Positions 9,349 to 18,324 of a DNA stretch of 64,000 bases are shown one piece after another; the first letter of the stretch is position 1; each line of letters opens with the position of its first letter. A program made the position numbers and the translations under genes. Under the pieces are notes generated by a model. The model made no database searches, was not told the DNA's origin, and was given only the letters and a program-made list of their open reading frames with translations. This DNA is from Sphingomonas sp. SUN039 (GTDB lineage: Bacteria; Pseudomonadota; Alphaproteobacteria; Sphingomonadales; Sphingomonadaceae). The DNA is taken from NCBI RefSeq assembly GCF_024758725.1, contig NZ_CP096972.1, forward strand, positions 1,656,001 to 1,720,000. Direction: 5' to 3'.

Positions 9349-10055
9349 TGGCCATCGGAACAGAGCATACCGTCAAAGCCTTCGACGACGAGATCGGCGA
9401 GCTGCGCGGCCATATCGCCGAGATGGGCGGTCGCGCCGAAGCCGCGATTGCCAGTGCGATGGAAGCGCTGGTCAAGCGCGATCTTGATCTCGCCCGCAAG
9501 GTCATCGAGGAAGACAAGGCCATCGACCGCCTCGAAAGCGAGGTCGAGAAACTGGCCGTCCGCATCATCGCGCTGCGCGCCCCGATGGCCGACGACCTGC
9601 GCGATGTGATCGCCGCACTGAAGATCGCCGCCGTGCTCGAGCGCATCGGCGACTATGCCAAGAATATCGCCAAGCGCGCCGGTGCGCTGGAGGGACGGCG
9701 CAAGATCGAACCGATCTCGCTGCTGCCGTCGATGGCCAAGATCGCGACCGAAATGGTTCACGACGTGCTCAACGCCTATGCCGCGCGCGATGCCGCGCTG
9801 GCAGTCGCGGTCAACGAGCGCGACAAGGTGGTCGACGATTTCTACAATTCGATCTTTCGTACGCTCGTCACCTATATGGTCGAGAACCCGCAGAGCATCG
9901 GCAATGCCGCACACCTGCTGTTCGTCGCCAAGAACATCGAGCGGGTGGGCGACCATGCCACCAACGTCGCCGAGATGGTCTATTTCGCCGCCACCGGCGA
10001 ATATATGGCCGAGCGCGACAAGGGCGACCCCTTTGCCGAAGACGAAGGAGCCTGA
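9348..10055 (+). CDS. phoU: Phosphate transport regulator PhoU
   Basis: 235 residues, all-helical, with two PhoU three-helix bundles carrying the metal-binding E-x3-D-type repeats (RIGDYAKNIAKRA and RVGDHATNVAEM). It couples Pst transport state to PhoR so that PhoB is kept silent when phosphate is plentiful. ATG overlaps the pstB stop by one base (TGATG). Confidence 0.95.
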   Translation: MAIGTEHTVKAFDDEIGELRGHIAEMGGRAEAAIASAMEALVKRDLDLARKVIEEDKAIDRLESEVEKLAVRIIALRAPMADDLRDVIAALKIAAVLERIGDYAKNIAKRAGALEGRRKIEPISLLPSMAKIATEMVHDVLNAYAARDAALAVAVNERDKVVDDFYNSIFRTLVTYMVENPQSIGNAAHLLFVAKNIERVGDHATNVAEMVYFAATGEYMAERDKGDPFAEDEGA

Positions 10056-10060
10056 CGCCA

Positions 10061-10759
10061 ATGGCACGCGCCAAAATGCTGCTGGTCGAGGACGATGCGG
10101 CGCTAGCCGAACTGCTGGTCTATCATTTCCGCCGCGAGGATTTCGACGTCAAGCAGACGGCGGACGGCGAAGAGGCGCTGTTGCTGGCGCAGGAGAATGC
10201 GCCCGACATCGTGCTGCTCGACTGGATGGTCGAGGGGCTGTCGGGTATCGAGGTCTGCCGCCGCCTGCGCCGGATGCCCGAGACCGCCAACGTGCCGATC
10301 ATCATGCTGACCGCGCGCGGCGAGGAAGAGGACCGCGTGCGCGGGTTGGAAACCGGGGCCGACGATTATGTGACCAAGCCGTTTTCGCCGCGCGAACTCG
10401 TCGCGCGCGTCGGCGCGGTGCTGCGCCGTGTGCGTCCGGCGCTGGCGGGCGAGGCCCTGGTTTATGCCGATCTCGAAATGGATACCGTCGGGCACAAGGT
10501 GAAGCGCGGCGGCAAGATGGTGCCGCTGGGGCCGACCGAATTCCGCCTGCTCAAGCACTTCCTCGAACACCCCGCGCATGTCTTTTCACGCGAGCGGTTG
10601 CTCGACAGCGTCTGGGGTCATGACAGCGATATCGAGCCGCGCACCGTCGATGTCCACATCCGTCGGCTGCGGAAAGCGATCAACGAGGGCGGTTATGCGG
10701 ACATCATCCGCACGGTGCGGTCGGCGGGTTATGCACTCGATGCCGAGGGGCGTCTTTAG
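10061..10759 (+). CDS. phoB: Phosphate response regulator PhoB
   Basis: 232 residues. Receiver domain with acidic pair E10-D11-D12 and phospho-acceptor D54 (VLLDWMVEG), the T in IIMLTARG and the K in VTKPFSP; then an OmpR/PhoB winged-helix DNA-binding domain (RTVDVHIRRLRKAI). Five bases after phoU, the last gene of the Pho unit. It should bind the Pho box at 4793-4821. Family and context agree. Confidence 0.95.
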   Translation: MARAKMLLVEDDAALAELLVYHFRREDFDVKQTADGEEALLLAQENAPDIVLLDWMVEGLSGIEVCRRLRRMPETANVPIIMLTARGEEEDRVRGLETGADDYVTKPFSPRELVARVGAVLRRVRPALAGEALVYADLEMDTVGHKVKRGGKMVPLGPTEFRLLKHFLEHPAHVFSRERLLDSVWGHDSDIEPRTVDVHIRRLRKAINEGGYADIIRTVRSAGYALDAEGRL

Positions 10760-10865
10760 ACCAGTCGAACCGTCGGCGAGGCGAAACGAGGAAACTTTCT
10801 GCGTTGATGGCCATTGATCTCCACGACGGTGCACGCCCCCTGCGCCGCCCCGACGGAGATCGATA

Positions 10866-11234
10866 ATGAAAATGATTGCCATCGCTGCCGCGCTGCTCGC
10901 GAGCAGCACCGCCTTTGCCCAGACCGCCCCGGGCACACCGCCTGCCGATGCGATGCAGACCACGCCGCCCGCGCCCCCGACCGATCCGGCCATGACGCCG
11001 CCCCCGCCTGCCCCGCCGGCTGACCCTGCCGCTGCCCCGATGCCGCATGCCGCACCCCCTGCTACGGAAATGGCGGCCCCGACTGCACCTGCGGCTCCCA
11101 TGGCCGAACCGGCCCCCGCTCCCACGGCACAGGCGAGCTACCCACGCTGCTCGGCGACCGTGACCGACGAGTGCCGTCAGAATTCGGCGCGCGAGAGCGA
11201 TCGCAAGGGCGGCCCGCGCAAGCGTCGCGGTTGA
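10866..11234 (+). CDS. Small secreted proline/alanine-rich protein
   Basis: 122 residues. A Sec signal peptide (MKMIAIAAALLASSTAFAQ) with AFA-Q cleavage is followed by an 80-residue low-complexity Pro/Ala tract and a short basic C-terminus with two Cys (YPRCSATVTDEC). No enzyme domain is recognised. Similar small periplasmic proteins with a YPxCS motif are common in sphingomonads, role unknown. ATG follows a GGAG sequence (cggagatcgataATG). It stands alone between phoB and the SDR gene. Confidence 0.75.
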   Translation: MKMIAIAAALLASSTAFAQTAPGTPPADAMQTTPPAPPTDPAMTPPPPAPPADPAAAPMPHAAPPATEMAAPTAPAAPMAEPAPAPTAQASYPRCSATVTDECRQNSARESDRKGGPRKRRG

Positions 11235-11251
11235 CGTAAACGGAAACCCGG

Positions 11252-11282
11252 TGCATCGGCTGGGCTTGTTTTTGCCGATGCA
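11252..11282. terminator. Stem-loop after the proline-rich protein gene
   Basis: Perfect 9-base inverted repeat, TGCATCGGC (11252-11260) and GCCGATGCA (11274-11282), with a T-rich 13-base loop. No T-run follows the stem, so factor-independent termination is uncertain; it may instead act as a leader structure 15 bases before the SDR start. Confidence 0.5.
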
Positions 11283-11297
11283 TCAGGGGTTCCGGTC

Positions 11298-12194
11298 ATG
11301 ACTATCTCATTCGAAAATCGCGTTGCCATCGTCACGGGTGCCGGTGGCGGCTTGGGCCGCGCCTATGCACTCGAACTGGCCAAGCGCGGCGCGAAAGTCG
11401 TGGTCAACGATCTGGGCGTTGCGCGCGATGGCACCGGCCATTCGGACGCCGCCTTGGCCGTGGTCGAAGAAATCCGCAGCCTCGGCGGCACCGCCATGTC
11501 GAACGGCGGCAGCGTCACCGAATATGAGCAGATGGTCGCAATGGTCGAACAGGCCAAGGCCGAATGGGGCCGCGTCGACATCCTGATCAACAACGCGGGT
11601 ATCCTGCGCGACAAGAGTTTTGCCAAGATGGAGCCGGCCGATTTCGATCTGGTGGTGAAAGTCCATCTGAGCGGCAGCGCCAATGTGACCAAAGCAGTGT
11701 GGGACACGATGCGCGAACAGGCCTATGGCCGTATCCTGATGACCGCGTCGTCGACCGGCCTGTTCGGCAATTTCGGGCAAGCGAATTATGGCGCGGCCAA
11801 GCTGGGCCTCGCGGGGCTGACCAAGACGCTCTATTTGGAGGGCGCGAAGTACAACGTCCGCGTCAACACCATCGCGCCGGTCGCGGGCACGCGGATGACC
11901 GAAGACTTGTTTCCCGCCGAAGCCTTCAAGGCGTTCGCCCCCGAAAACGTCGTCCCTGCCGCGCTCTATCTGGTGAGCGAAGACGCCCCCTCGAACGCCA
12001 TTATCGGCGCGGGCGCGGGCGTGGTGCAGGCGGCCTATGTGACGCTGACCCCCGGCGCGTTCCTGCCCGCCGACGACCGCACCCCAGAGGCGGTGGCACG
12101 CCTGTGGGACAAGATCACCGACCGGACAGGAGAGATCGTTCCCGCATCGGGGAACGAGCAGTCGATGCTGATCTTCAAGACGATGCAGGGGTAA
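11298..12194 (+). CDS. SDR family dehydrogenase (3-hydroxyacyl-CoA dehydrogenase-like)
   Basis: 298 residues. Classical short-chain dehydrogenase: cofactor motif TGAGGGLG near residue 14, NNAG in the ILINNAGILRD segment, and the catalytic Ser...YxxxK as SSTG ... YGAAK. The VVNDLGVARDGTG segment and extended C-terminus resemble the dehydrogenase domain of peroxisomal multifunctional enzyme type 2 and bacterial 3-hydroxyacyl-CoA dehydrogenases, suggesting fatty-acyl or sterol-side-chain oxidation. Substrate not determinable. Monocistronic, convergent with the next gene. Confidence 0.85.
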   Translation: MTISFENRVAIVTGAGGGLGRAYALELAKRGAKVVVNDLGVARDGTGHSDAALAVVEEIRSLGGTAMSNGGSVTEYEQMVAMVEQAKAEWGRVDILINNAGILRDKSFAKMEPADFDLVVKVHLSGSANVTKAVWDTMREQAYGRILMTASSTGLFGNFGQANYGAAKLGLAGLTKTLYLEGAKYNVRVNTIAPVAGTRMTEDLFPAEAFKAFAPENVVPAALYLVSEDAPSNAIIGAGAGVVQAAYVTLTPGAFLPADDRTPEAVARLWDKITDRTGEIVPASGNEQSMLIFKTMQG

Positions 12195-12210
12195 GCAGGA
12201 ACTCGTGGTC

Positions 12211-13026
12211 CTAAAATGGGGGAGGAATCCGGCGCTTTAGCGTCAACGCCGTCACTGTTCGACCGTCCCACTTCACCTCGGCCTCCCATAGGCCACCAGC
12301 GAACAGCACGCCACGGAGTGGATCGACATACGCGATTTCATCGATCGGAAACTCCCGGAATGCCGCAAGCGGACTGGCAAACCGTTGAGTCAATACCGCT
12401 GTTCTAACCTGTCCCGATGCAATCCGCGACTGCTGATAGCGATCCAATTGGTCGGCATACTCATCGGCAAACGCCAAATCCAGTGCCAGTCGTTTGCCTC
12501 TGCGTGCGCGAATCCAAAGCGCTGCAAGGTTTCGAACAAGCGTAAGCGCATTTGCGCGGTCACTCGTATCCACTGCAAACGATGGTTTCAACGGAGCATC
12601 ACAGACACCCTGTAGCCGACTGTCTGGCACCCAACGAGCATAGGATTGGACGCGCGTGCCCTTTGGTGCAGCAGGTTGCGGCTCCATCGCAGTGGCTGGG
12701 TTGATAGTCGCAAAATCGATGACGTAGGAACGTGTCGCACAAAATTCGCGATCTTCCGATGGAACGGGCGCCTCGAACAGCTGGATCGAAGTTACCCATG
12801 GCAATGGCGCATCCATACCGTTTGGAGAAACAATCGCTTTGACGATCCTCACGCTGGCGCGAGGCAGAAAGCGGCGCGCCAAATCGTCGGGAGACGCGGC
12901 CCTCGCTTCTTCGAGCATGATCGACGTTTGAGCAGCAGTCGCTGACGGCACAGAAAGCGTTGCCGCCCAAAGCCATGCTACCGCAAAGGAGAAATTGCTC
13001 GCTGCGGAACCTGGAGTGGCCCTCAT
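12211..13026 (-). CDS. Hypothetical exported protein
   Basis: 271 residues, no family recognised. An N-terminal hydrophobic segment (NFSFAVAWLWAATLSV) ending near SATAA looks like a Sec signal peptide. The mature part contains two Cys (FCATRSY and GVCDAP) that could form a disulfide, a basic-helical middle, and a beta-rich C-terminus. ATG 13026 is chosen because GAGGG precedes it; TTG 13041 is an alternative. Its base composition is visibly less GC-rich than its neighbours, which hints at acquisition or relaxed selection. Confidence 0.6.
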   Translation of the reverse strand: MRATPGSAASNFSFAVAWLWAATLSVPSATAAQTSIMLEEARAASPDDLARRFLPRASVRIVKAIVSPNGMDAPLPWVTSIQLFEAPVPSEDREFCATRSYVIDFATINPATAMEPQPAAPKGTRVQSYARWVPDSRLQGVCDAPLKPSFAVDTSDRANALTLVRNLAALWIRARRGKRLALDLAFADEYADQLDRYQQSRIASGQVRTAVLTQRFASPLAAFREFPIDEIAYVDPLRGVLFAGGLWEAEVKWDGRTVTALTLKRRIPPPF

Positions 13027-13030
13027 ACTA

Positions 13031-13366
13031 CTAACCCTCAACCAGCTTCATCAACCGCCGCTCGACCGGGGCCAATACCGGCCCCAACTCCTGCCCGCGC
13101 TTGAGCACATTCCCATGCTCGCCGATCAGCGCCCATTGGCCCTGGCGGTTGCGGAAAGCTGGGTGTTTCTCAACGCGATATTCGGGGCGTTCGGTCGCGC
13201 GGCGGTAGGCGGCAAACACAGCAGCGTCGCGGTCGAACTGGACGGCATAGTCGCGCCAGTGTCCGGCGGCGACCATGCGGCCATAGAGATCGAGAATGCG
13301 GGTCAGTTCGGCACGGTCGAAACCGACTTGCGGGGGCGCACGGTTGGGAAACGCGAGGACGCTCAA
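13031..13366 (-). CDS. DUF2794 family protein
   Basis: 111 residues matching the alphaproteobacterial DUF2794 family ([20 protein letters not shown] ... WRDYAVQFD). Function unknown. Its ATG overlaps the stop of the upstream cysE-like gene by 4 bases, a linkage that suggests cotranscription. Confidence 0.82.
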   Translation of the reverse strand: MSVLAFPNRAPPQVGFDRAELTRILDLYGRMVAAGHWRDYAVQFDRDAAVFAAYRRATERPEYRVEKHPAFRNRQGQWALIGEHGNVLKRGQELGPVLAPVERRLMKLVEG

Positions 13367-14034
13367 GCGGATTTACGCCCCTCTTCGCGTTCGTCGACAT
13401 AGGCGGCGAGTTTCGCGCGCAGCGTTTCCACTTCGCATTTCAGGATTTCGAGCTGCTGCGTCGCCGGGTCGAAGCGTTCGCTGCACGGGGTACCATAGGG
13501 GACGAAGCCGCTGTTCGCCTCGACCAAAGTCGACCGCGCCGGAATGCCGACCATCGTCGCGCCGGGCACGACATCCTTCGTCACCACCGAGTTCGCGCCG
13601 ATCCGCGCACCCGCGCCGACCGTGATCGGACCCAGCACTTGCGCGCCCGAACCGATAATAACGCCGTCCGAAATGGTTGGATGGCGCTTGCCGGGGATGC
13701 CATCGGCCGGGTTGGTACCGCCCAAGGTCACGCACTGGTAGATCGTCACATCGTCGCCGATCTCCGCCGTCTCGCCGATGACGGTAAACCCATGATCGAT
13801 AAAGAAATTCCGCCCGATCTTCGCACCCGGGTGAATGTCGATCGCGGTGAAGAACCGCCCGACATGATTGACGAAGCGCGCCGCCCAGTAGAGCTCTCCG
13901 CCATAGAGCCAGTGCGCCAGCCGGTGGAACGCCAGCGCCCAGGCCCCTGGATAGAGCAGCACTTCCCATCGCGAGCGCGCCGCAGGGTCGCGCGCCTTGA
14001 TCGAGTCGAGATAGGAAATCAGGCCGCTTGCCAT
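13363..14034 (-). CDS. cysE: Serine O-acetyltransferase
   Basis: 223 residues. A helical N-terminal domain leads into left-handed beta-helix hexapeptide repeats: [33 protein letters not shown] and VTLGGT, which hold the catalytic His-Asp of serine acetyltransferase (first step of cysteine synthesis). The C-terminus adds a short coiled-coil-like tail ([17 protein letters not shown]). ATG 14034 has GGAGG seven bases upstream, so longer in-frame extensions are rejected. Shorter than E. coli CysE, like the EpsC/NifP forms. Confidence 0.9.
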   Translation of the reverse strand: MASGLISYLDSIKARDPAARSRWEVLLYPGAWALAFHRLAHWLYGGELYWAARFVNHVGRFFTAIDIHPGAKIGRNFFIDHGFTVIGETAEIGDDVTIYQCVTLGGTNPADGIPGKRHPTISDGVIIGSGAQVLGPITVGAGARIGANSVVTKDVVPGATMVGIPARSTLVEANSGFVPYGTPCSERFDPATQQLEILKCEVETLRAKLAAYVDEREEGRKSA

Positions 14035-14176
14035 AGGTGCCTCCCCGGCACTGTTGTGAGGACGCGATTTAGGCACGACGACGAGCGGTTTCAAACCCAA
14101 GCCGAAAGCTGGGCTTTTGCGGGAGCGAGTGCTTGTGTGCTTGCCGGGCGCGCGCAGCCCTGCAACACCGGCACCC

Positions 14177-14941
14177 ATGACGTTCGACCTTGCGATGTTC
14201 GAAGCGCTGTTGCCGTTCATCGCGGTCGGCTTTGCCGCGCAGCTGATCGACGGTGCCCTAGGCATGGCGTTCGGCGTGATCTCGAACACGCTGCTGGTCA
14301 GCGTCCTCGGCGTGCCGCCCAAACAGGGATCGGCGGGCGTCCATCTCGTCGAGATGTTTACCACGGCGGCGAGCGGGATAAGCCATGTCGCGCACCGCAA
14401 TGTCGACTGGTGGCTGTTCGTGCGGCTGGTGTTCCCGGGCATTATCGGCGGTGTACTCGGCGCCTATATCCTGGTCAGCCTCGACGCCTCGATCACGCGA
14501 CCGTTCGTCATGGCCTATCTCTCGCTGATCGGCATTTACCTGCTCGCGCGCTCGTTCGGGGTGACGCCGCAACCGCGCCGCCCGCGCGTGATCGCGCCGC
14601 TCGGGCTGATCGGCGGGTTCCTCGATGCGGCGGGCGGCGGCGGCTGGGGACCGGTAGTAACGTCGAACCTGCTGCTGCAGGGCAGCGACCCGCGCAAGAC
14701 CATCGGCACGGTCAATACCGCCGAGTTCTTCCTGACCACCAGCATCTCGATTGCCTTCATCGTGGGAATCGGATTCGAGGCGTTCACGACCGCGACGATC
14801 GGATTGCTGATCGGCGGCATTGCCGCTGCCCCGTTCGGTGCGCTGCTGGCAAAGCGTATTGCCCCGACGATGCTGTTGCGACTGGTCGGGATCGTGCTGA
14901 CAGCGACGAGTGCGTTCAGCCTGTATCGCGCGCTCGCCTAG
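14177..14941 (+). CDS. TSUP family membrane permease (TauE/SafE-like)
   Basis: 254 residues with about eight membrane helices in two TSUP repeats; characteristic [18 protein letters not shown] and the [26 protein letters not shown] segments. TSUP proteins move sulfite, sulfoacetate or similar organosulfur anions. Placement next to serine acetyltransferase suggests sulfur metabolism but is not proof. The 3' end overlaps the convergent moaE stop by 4 bases. Confidence 0.85.
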   Translation: MTFDLAMFEALLPFIAVGFAAQLIDGALGMAFGVISNTLLVSVLGVPPKQGSAGVHLVEMFTTAASGISHVAHRNVDWWLFVRLVFPGIIGGVLGAYILVSLDASITRPFVMAYLSLIGIYLLARSFGVTPQPRRPRVIAPLGLIGGFLDAAGGGGWGPVVTSNLLLQGSDPRKTIGTVNTAEFFLTTSISIAFIVGIGFEAFTTATIGLLIGGIAAAPFGALLAKRIAPTMLLRLVGIVLTATSAFSLYRALA

Positions 14942-15378
14942 CTCCAGCGCGCCGCTGCCGCGTCGTCGCTCGTCCGCGCCTCGACCCAGACCTCGCGCCC
15001 GTCGGCGAAGCTTTCACGCTTCCAAAACGGGGCATCGGTCTTCAACCGGTCGATCAGGAACGCACATGCCTCCAGCGCGTCGCTGCGATGCGCGCTCGCG
15101 CAAGCGACGAGAACAATGGGGTCGCCCGGGACCAGCCGCCCGACCCGGTGGACAAGTGTGACGCCACCCAGCGACCAGCGCGACGCCGCTTCCCCGGCCA
15201 GCGCGCGCAATGCCGCTTCGGTCATTGCCGGATAATGTTCGAGGGTCAGCGCGGTCAGCCCGCCATCGCCGCGCACGATCCCGGTAAAGCTGGCCACCGC
15301 GCCCATGCCATCCTTCCCGAGCGCGGCGATTTCTGCGCCCGTATCGAACAGCTCGGCAGAGACGCGGACGGCGATCAT
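14938..15378 (-). CDS. moaE: Molybdopterin synthase catalytic subunit MoaE
   Basis: 146 residues with MoaE motifs: GAVASFTGIVRG, LEHYPAMTE, HRVGRLVPGD, and the catalytic Lys in the DAPFWKRE segment. It inserts sulfur from MoaD thiocarboxylate into precursor Z to make molybdopterin. ATG overlaps the moaD stop by 4 bases, so the two subunits are coupled. Confidence 0.94.
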   Translation of the reverse strand: MIAVRVSAELFDTGAEIAALGKDGMGAVASFTGIVRGDGGLTALTLEHYPAMTEAALRALAGEAASRWSLGGVTLVHRVGRLVPGDPIVLVACASAHRSDALEACAFLIDRLKTDAPFWKRESFADGREVWVEARTSDDAAAARWS

Positions 15379-15617
15379 CCGCCCGTTACCGGCGGGAAGA
15401 ACGCGATTTCCTTTGCGCTCCGGATGTCGGTGTCGAACCGCGCCATGACTTGATCGACCGCCACGCGCAGACGGTCGCGGTCGGCGAAGACCGGGTGGCG
15501 GGTGGCGAGCCAGTCGGCGAGATCGGTGACCGTCGCCACACCGTCGGGCAGATCGATCCGCTCCTCGCCCGTCCCCAACGCTTCGCGCACCCTGGCGAAA
15601 TAGAGCAACGTGACCAA
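15375..15617 (-). CDS. moaD: Molybdopterin synthase sulfur carrier subunit MoaD
   Basis: 80 residues, ubiquitin-like, starting with LLYFARVREALG and ending with the invariant Gly-Gly tail (PPVTGG) that is thiocarboxylated. TTG 15617 is taken as start, 6 bases after the pgsA stop, because no ATG/GTG precedes the conserved beta strand without entering pgsA. Works with MoaE encoded immediately downstream. Confidence 0.9.
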   Translation of the reverse strand: MVTLLYFARVREALGTGEERIDLPDGVATVTDLADWLATRHPVFADRDRLRVAVDQVMARFDTDIRSAKEIAFFPPVTGG

Positions 15618-15622
15618 GCCGC

Positions 15623-16216
15623 TCAGTCCATGTGCTTCAGGCCGGCACGCAGATAGTCCCAGCCGGTAATGACCGTCAGCACAGCGGCCGCCCACAGCGT
15701 CGTCAGGCCGACGGTATGCGGCAAGTTGGCGACATCGCTGCCCAGCGGCACGGTCCATTCGGGCAGCGCGCGCCCGAGAATCAGCGCGCCAAGGCTGATC
15801 ATCTGCAGCGTCGTCTTCCACTTGGCGAGCCGCGACACGGGTATCGAAACACGCAACGGCCCGAGAAATTCGCGCAGGCCCGACACCGCAATTTCGCGGA
15901 TCAAAATGATCAGCCCGGCGATGACATGCATGTCGCCGACATACGGCCCGCGCAGCACGCCCTGCGCCGCGAGCACAAGGATTACGGCAGCGATCATGAT
16001 CTTGTCGGCGATGGGATCGAGGAACTGGCCCAACTTCGACACCGTCCCTTGCGCGCGGGCCAGATAGCCGTCGAAATAGTCGGTGATACCCATCAGGCAA
16101 TAAACCGCGAACGCCAGCCCGTAGCCAAGCTGCCAGGTCGGCCACCACAGCAGCGCCACCAGCAACGGGACCGTAACGATCCGCGACAGGGTGAGAATGT
16201 TGGGCAGGCTTAGCAC
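15623..16216 (-). CDS. pgsA: CDP-diacylglycerol-glycerol-3-phosphate 3-phosphatidyltransferase
   Basis: 197 residues. CDP-alcohol phosphotransferase motif D-G-x2-A-R-x8-G-x3-D-x3-D appears as DYFDGYLARAQGTVSKLGQF then LDPIADK. Four to five membrane helices. Makes phosphatidylglycerol phosphate for membrane lipids. GTG 16216 is preceded by GAGGG. First gene of a pgsA-moaD-moaE operon. Confidence 0.94.
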   Translation of the reverse strand: MLSLPNILTLSRIVTVPLLVALLWWPTWQLGYGLAFAVYCLMGITDYFDGYLARAQGTVSKLGQFLDPIADKIMIAAVILVLAAQGVLRGPYVGDMHVIAGLIILIREIAVSGLREFLGPLRVSIPVSRLAKWKTTLQMISLGALILGRALPEWTVPLGSDVANLPHTVGLTTLWAAAVLTVITGWDYLRAGLKHMD

Positions 16217-16261
16217 GGATCGACCCTCTAACCGCCATTGGACGCGCGCGCAAAGCCCGCT

Positions 16262-17593
16262 ATGGCGCTCGCGAAACCGGCTAAGGATCGCCCCACCCCC
16301 ATGCAGATGTCGCTCGCGCTGATGAACCGGCGCCGTTTCCTGCCCTTGTTCGTCACGCAGTTCCTCGGCGCGATGAACGACAATCTGTTCAAGACCGCGA
16401 TGGTCCTGTTCGTGATCTACAACATCTACAACGATCCCAAGCAGGAAGAGATGTTCAGCGCGGTCGCCTCCGCCGTGTTCATTCTGCCCTTTTTCCTGCT
16501 GTCGGCCGTCGCCGGACAGCTGGCCGATGCCTATGACAAGGCGCGGCTGGTGCGGATCGTGAAAACCTGCGAGATCGGCATCATGGTGATCGGCGGTGCG
16601 GGACTGCTGATCGGCAACATCCCGCTGATGATGATCGCGCTGTTTTCGATGGGCGTGCATTCGACCTTTTTCGGGCCGATAAAATACGCAATTCTGCCCC
16701 AGCATCTTGCCACCGACGAGGTGCTTGGCGGCACCGGTCTGGTCGAGGCGGGCACTTATATTGCGATTTTGGCAGGCACGATCCTGGCCGGATTCATCAA
16801 CCATCATGTTGCCGCCGCCGGCGTCATCATTATCGCCGTCATCGGCTGGTTCGCAGGCCGCGAGGTACCTTCAGCCCCACCCGTGGGCAGCGATCACCGG
16901 ATCGATTGGAATATTTTCCGCGCGTCCTACCGTCTGATCTCGGCGACGATGCATGTCCGGCACCTGTTTCTGGCGATCGTCTCGATCAGCTTTTTCTGGA
17001 TGATCGGGGCAGTGTTGTTCGTACAGTTTCCGCCATTGGTGAAGAACGTCCTTCAAGCCGACAAAAGCGTCGCCAGCCTGTTTCTCGCCATTTTTTCGAT
17101 CGGCATCGCCATCGGGTCGGTCTGGATCAACCGACTGCTCAAGAACGAGGTTTCGGCGCGGTTTGCGCCGGTCTGCGTGCTGTTCATGGGTGCCTTCGTG
17201 CTCGGCTTTCACTTTATCGCGAAATTCTGGACGCGCGGGCCGGAAGGGTCGCTCTACAACATCGTCGAATTCGCGCATCTGCCCGGCGCGCCCGTGCTGC
17301 TCACCTGTTTGCTGGCGATTGCCGTGTCGGGCGGCATGTTCGTCGTGCCGCTTTATGCTTTCCTGACGACGACGGTGGCGAAGAGCGAGACGGCGCGCAC
17401 CGTGGGCGCCAATAATTTCGTCAACGCGGGATGCATGGTCGTGGGATCGGTGCTGGCGGTCGCGCTCAGCGCCCTCGGCGTCTCGGCGACCGATCAGTTT
17501 ATCATGACAGCGGCAATGTGCGTCGTGTCGGCATGGCTCGCCTGGATGCTGCACAAGGCGTGTCCGGCCGGGGATTGTTTCCCGACAAACTAG
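16262..17593 (+). CDS. MFS transporter (LplT-like)
   Basis: About 443 residues with 12 predicted membrane helices. The opening RRFLPLFVTQFLGAMNDNLFK and FGPIKYAILPQHL segments are typical of LplT/acyl-ACP synthetase-associated MFS proteins that flip lysophospholipids, so lysophospholipid transport is likely but not shown; no acyltransferase gene follows here. Starts at ATG 16262, 16301 or 16322 are all possible; none has a strong ribosome site. Confidence 0.8.
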   Translation: MALAKPAKDRPTPMQMSLALMNRRRFLPLFVTQFLGAMNDNLFKTAMVLFVIYNIYNDPKQEEMFSAVASAVFILPFFLLSAVAGQLADAYDKARLVRIVKTCEIGIMVIGGAGLLIGNIPLMMIALFSMGVHSTFFGPIKYAILPQHLATDEVLGGTGLVEAGTYIAILAGTILAGFINHHVAAAGVIIIAVIGWFAGREVPSAPPVGSDHRIDWNIFRASYRLISATMHVRHLFLAIVSISFFWMIGAVLFVQFPPLVKNVLQADKSVASLFLAIFSIGIAIGSVWINRLLKNEVSARFAPVCVLFMGAFVLGFHFIAKFWTRGPEGSLYNIVEFAHLPGAPVLLTCLLAIAVSGGMFVVPLYAFLTTTVAKSETARTVGANNFVNAGCMVVGSVLAVALSALGVSATDQFIMTAAMCVVSAWLAWMLHKACPAGDCFPTN

Positions 17594-17598
17594 ACGGC

Positions 17599-17630
17599 CG
17601 ACCGGGTAAGGGGGTGCATCCACCCGGTCG
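17599..17630. terminator. Bidirectional stem-loop between convergent genes
   Basis: Inverted repeat CGACCGGGT (17599-17607) / ACCCGGTCG (17622-17630) lies between the convergent MFS gene and the repeat-protein gene. A second competing arm pair (GGGTG/CACCC) sits inside. No clear T-run, so strength is uncertain. Confidence 0.55.
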
Positions 17631-17648
17631 ACCGCCTCGACGACGGCG

Positions 17649-18197
17649 CTAGTGACGCCGTCCGCCGCCGAACCGGGGCCGGTGGAAACCCGCCGCGCGG
17701 GTCGTGCTGACATCGCGCGTGATTTGGCCGTTGGCGCGGGTCGCCGTAACGTTTTTATCGAACACCGTAGCGCCCGCGCTGTTGGTGACGGTCCGGTCGC
17801 GGGTGTAACCGCTGTCGGTCCGCATTCCCTGTCCGGCCAGCGTGTAGGTTTCCCCACCGCGCCCGGTCGCTGTGCCGCTGGCGGTATAACCGGTGTCGGT
17901 GCGGGTACGTTCGTAATCGAAGCTGCGCGTCTTGCCGTTGAAGCCGGTGGCGCTGCCGCTCGCCGTCACACCGGTATCAGCACGTGTCCGGTCGTAGCTG
18001 CGCGTCGCGATAGCGCCATCGCTGGCGCGGATCGCGGTCATATCGCGGCTGTAGGTGCCCGCCGCCTTGTCGCGGACGGTCACCCGGGTCGCATCGACCT
18101 TCGGCCCGTCATAGGTGGTCGTGCGGGTGACCGGCTCGGCCAGGGCTGCGCCGGACGCCGCCAGCGCGACAATCGAAACGAGGATAAGTGTTTTCAT
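17649..18197 (-). CDS. Exported Thr/Gly/Ser-rich repeat protein
   Basis: 182 residues. A Sec signal peptide (KTLILVSIVALAASGAALA) is followed by about three degenerate ~27-residue tandem repeats built on R-T-R-x-D-T-G-x-T-A-S-G-x-A-T-G, rich in Thr and Tyr and probably forming beta strands outside the membrane. The C-terminus is basic (RPRFGGGRRH). No family recognised. ATG 18197 has AGGAG nine bases upstream. Confidence 0.65.
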   Translation of the reverse strand: MKTLILVSIVALAASGAALAEPVTRTTTYDGPKVDATRVTVRDKAAGTYSRDMTAIRASDGAIATRSYDRTRADTGVTASGSATGFNGKTRSFDYERTRTDTGYTASGTATGRGGETYTLAGQGMRTDSGYTRDRTVTNSAGATVFDKNVTATRANGQITRDVSTTRAAGFHRPRFGGGRRH

Positions 18198-18324
18198 CGA
18201 ACTTGCTCCTGAACCTGTCCCCGACCATCGGGGTGTAAGTGTGGGAGGATCGGCCGATCGCTCGAAGGGGAGAACGCGGAAGGCGGAGAAACCCTTCGGG
18301 AGAACCATTCGGGGGGCAGACTTG

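Noticed and set aside
10815-10860. GATCTCC/GGAGATC inverted repeat before the proline-rich protein as a terminator of phoB
   Set aside because: The loop is over 30 bases and there is no T-run, so it is not convincing as a terminator.
13639-15453. A 604-codon forward frame crossing cysE, the TSUP gene and moaE
   Set aside because: It is in the wrong frame or strand for all three recognised proteins and its translation is low-complexity Arg/Pro-rich.
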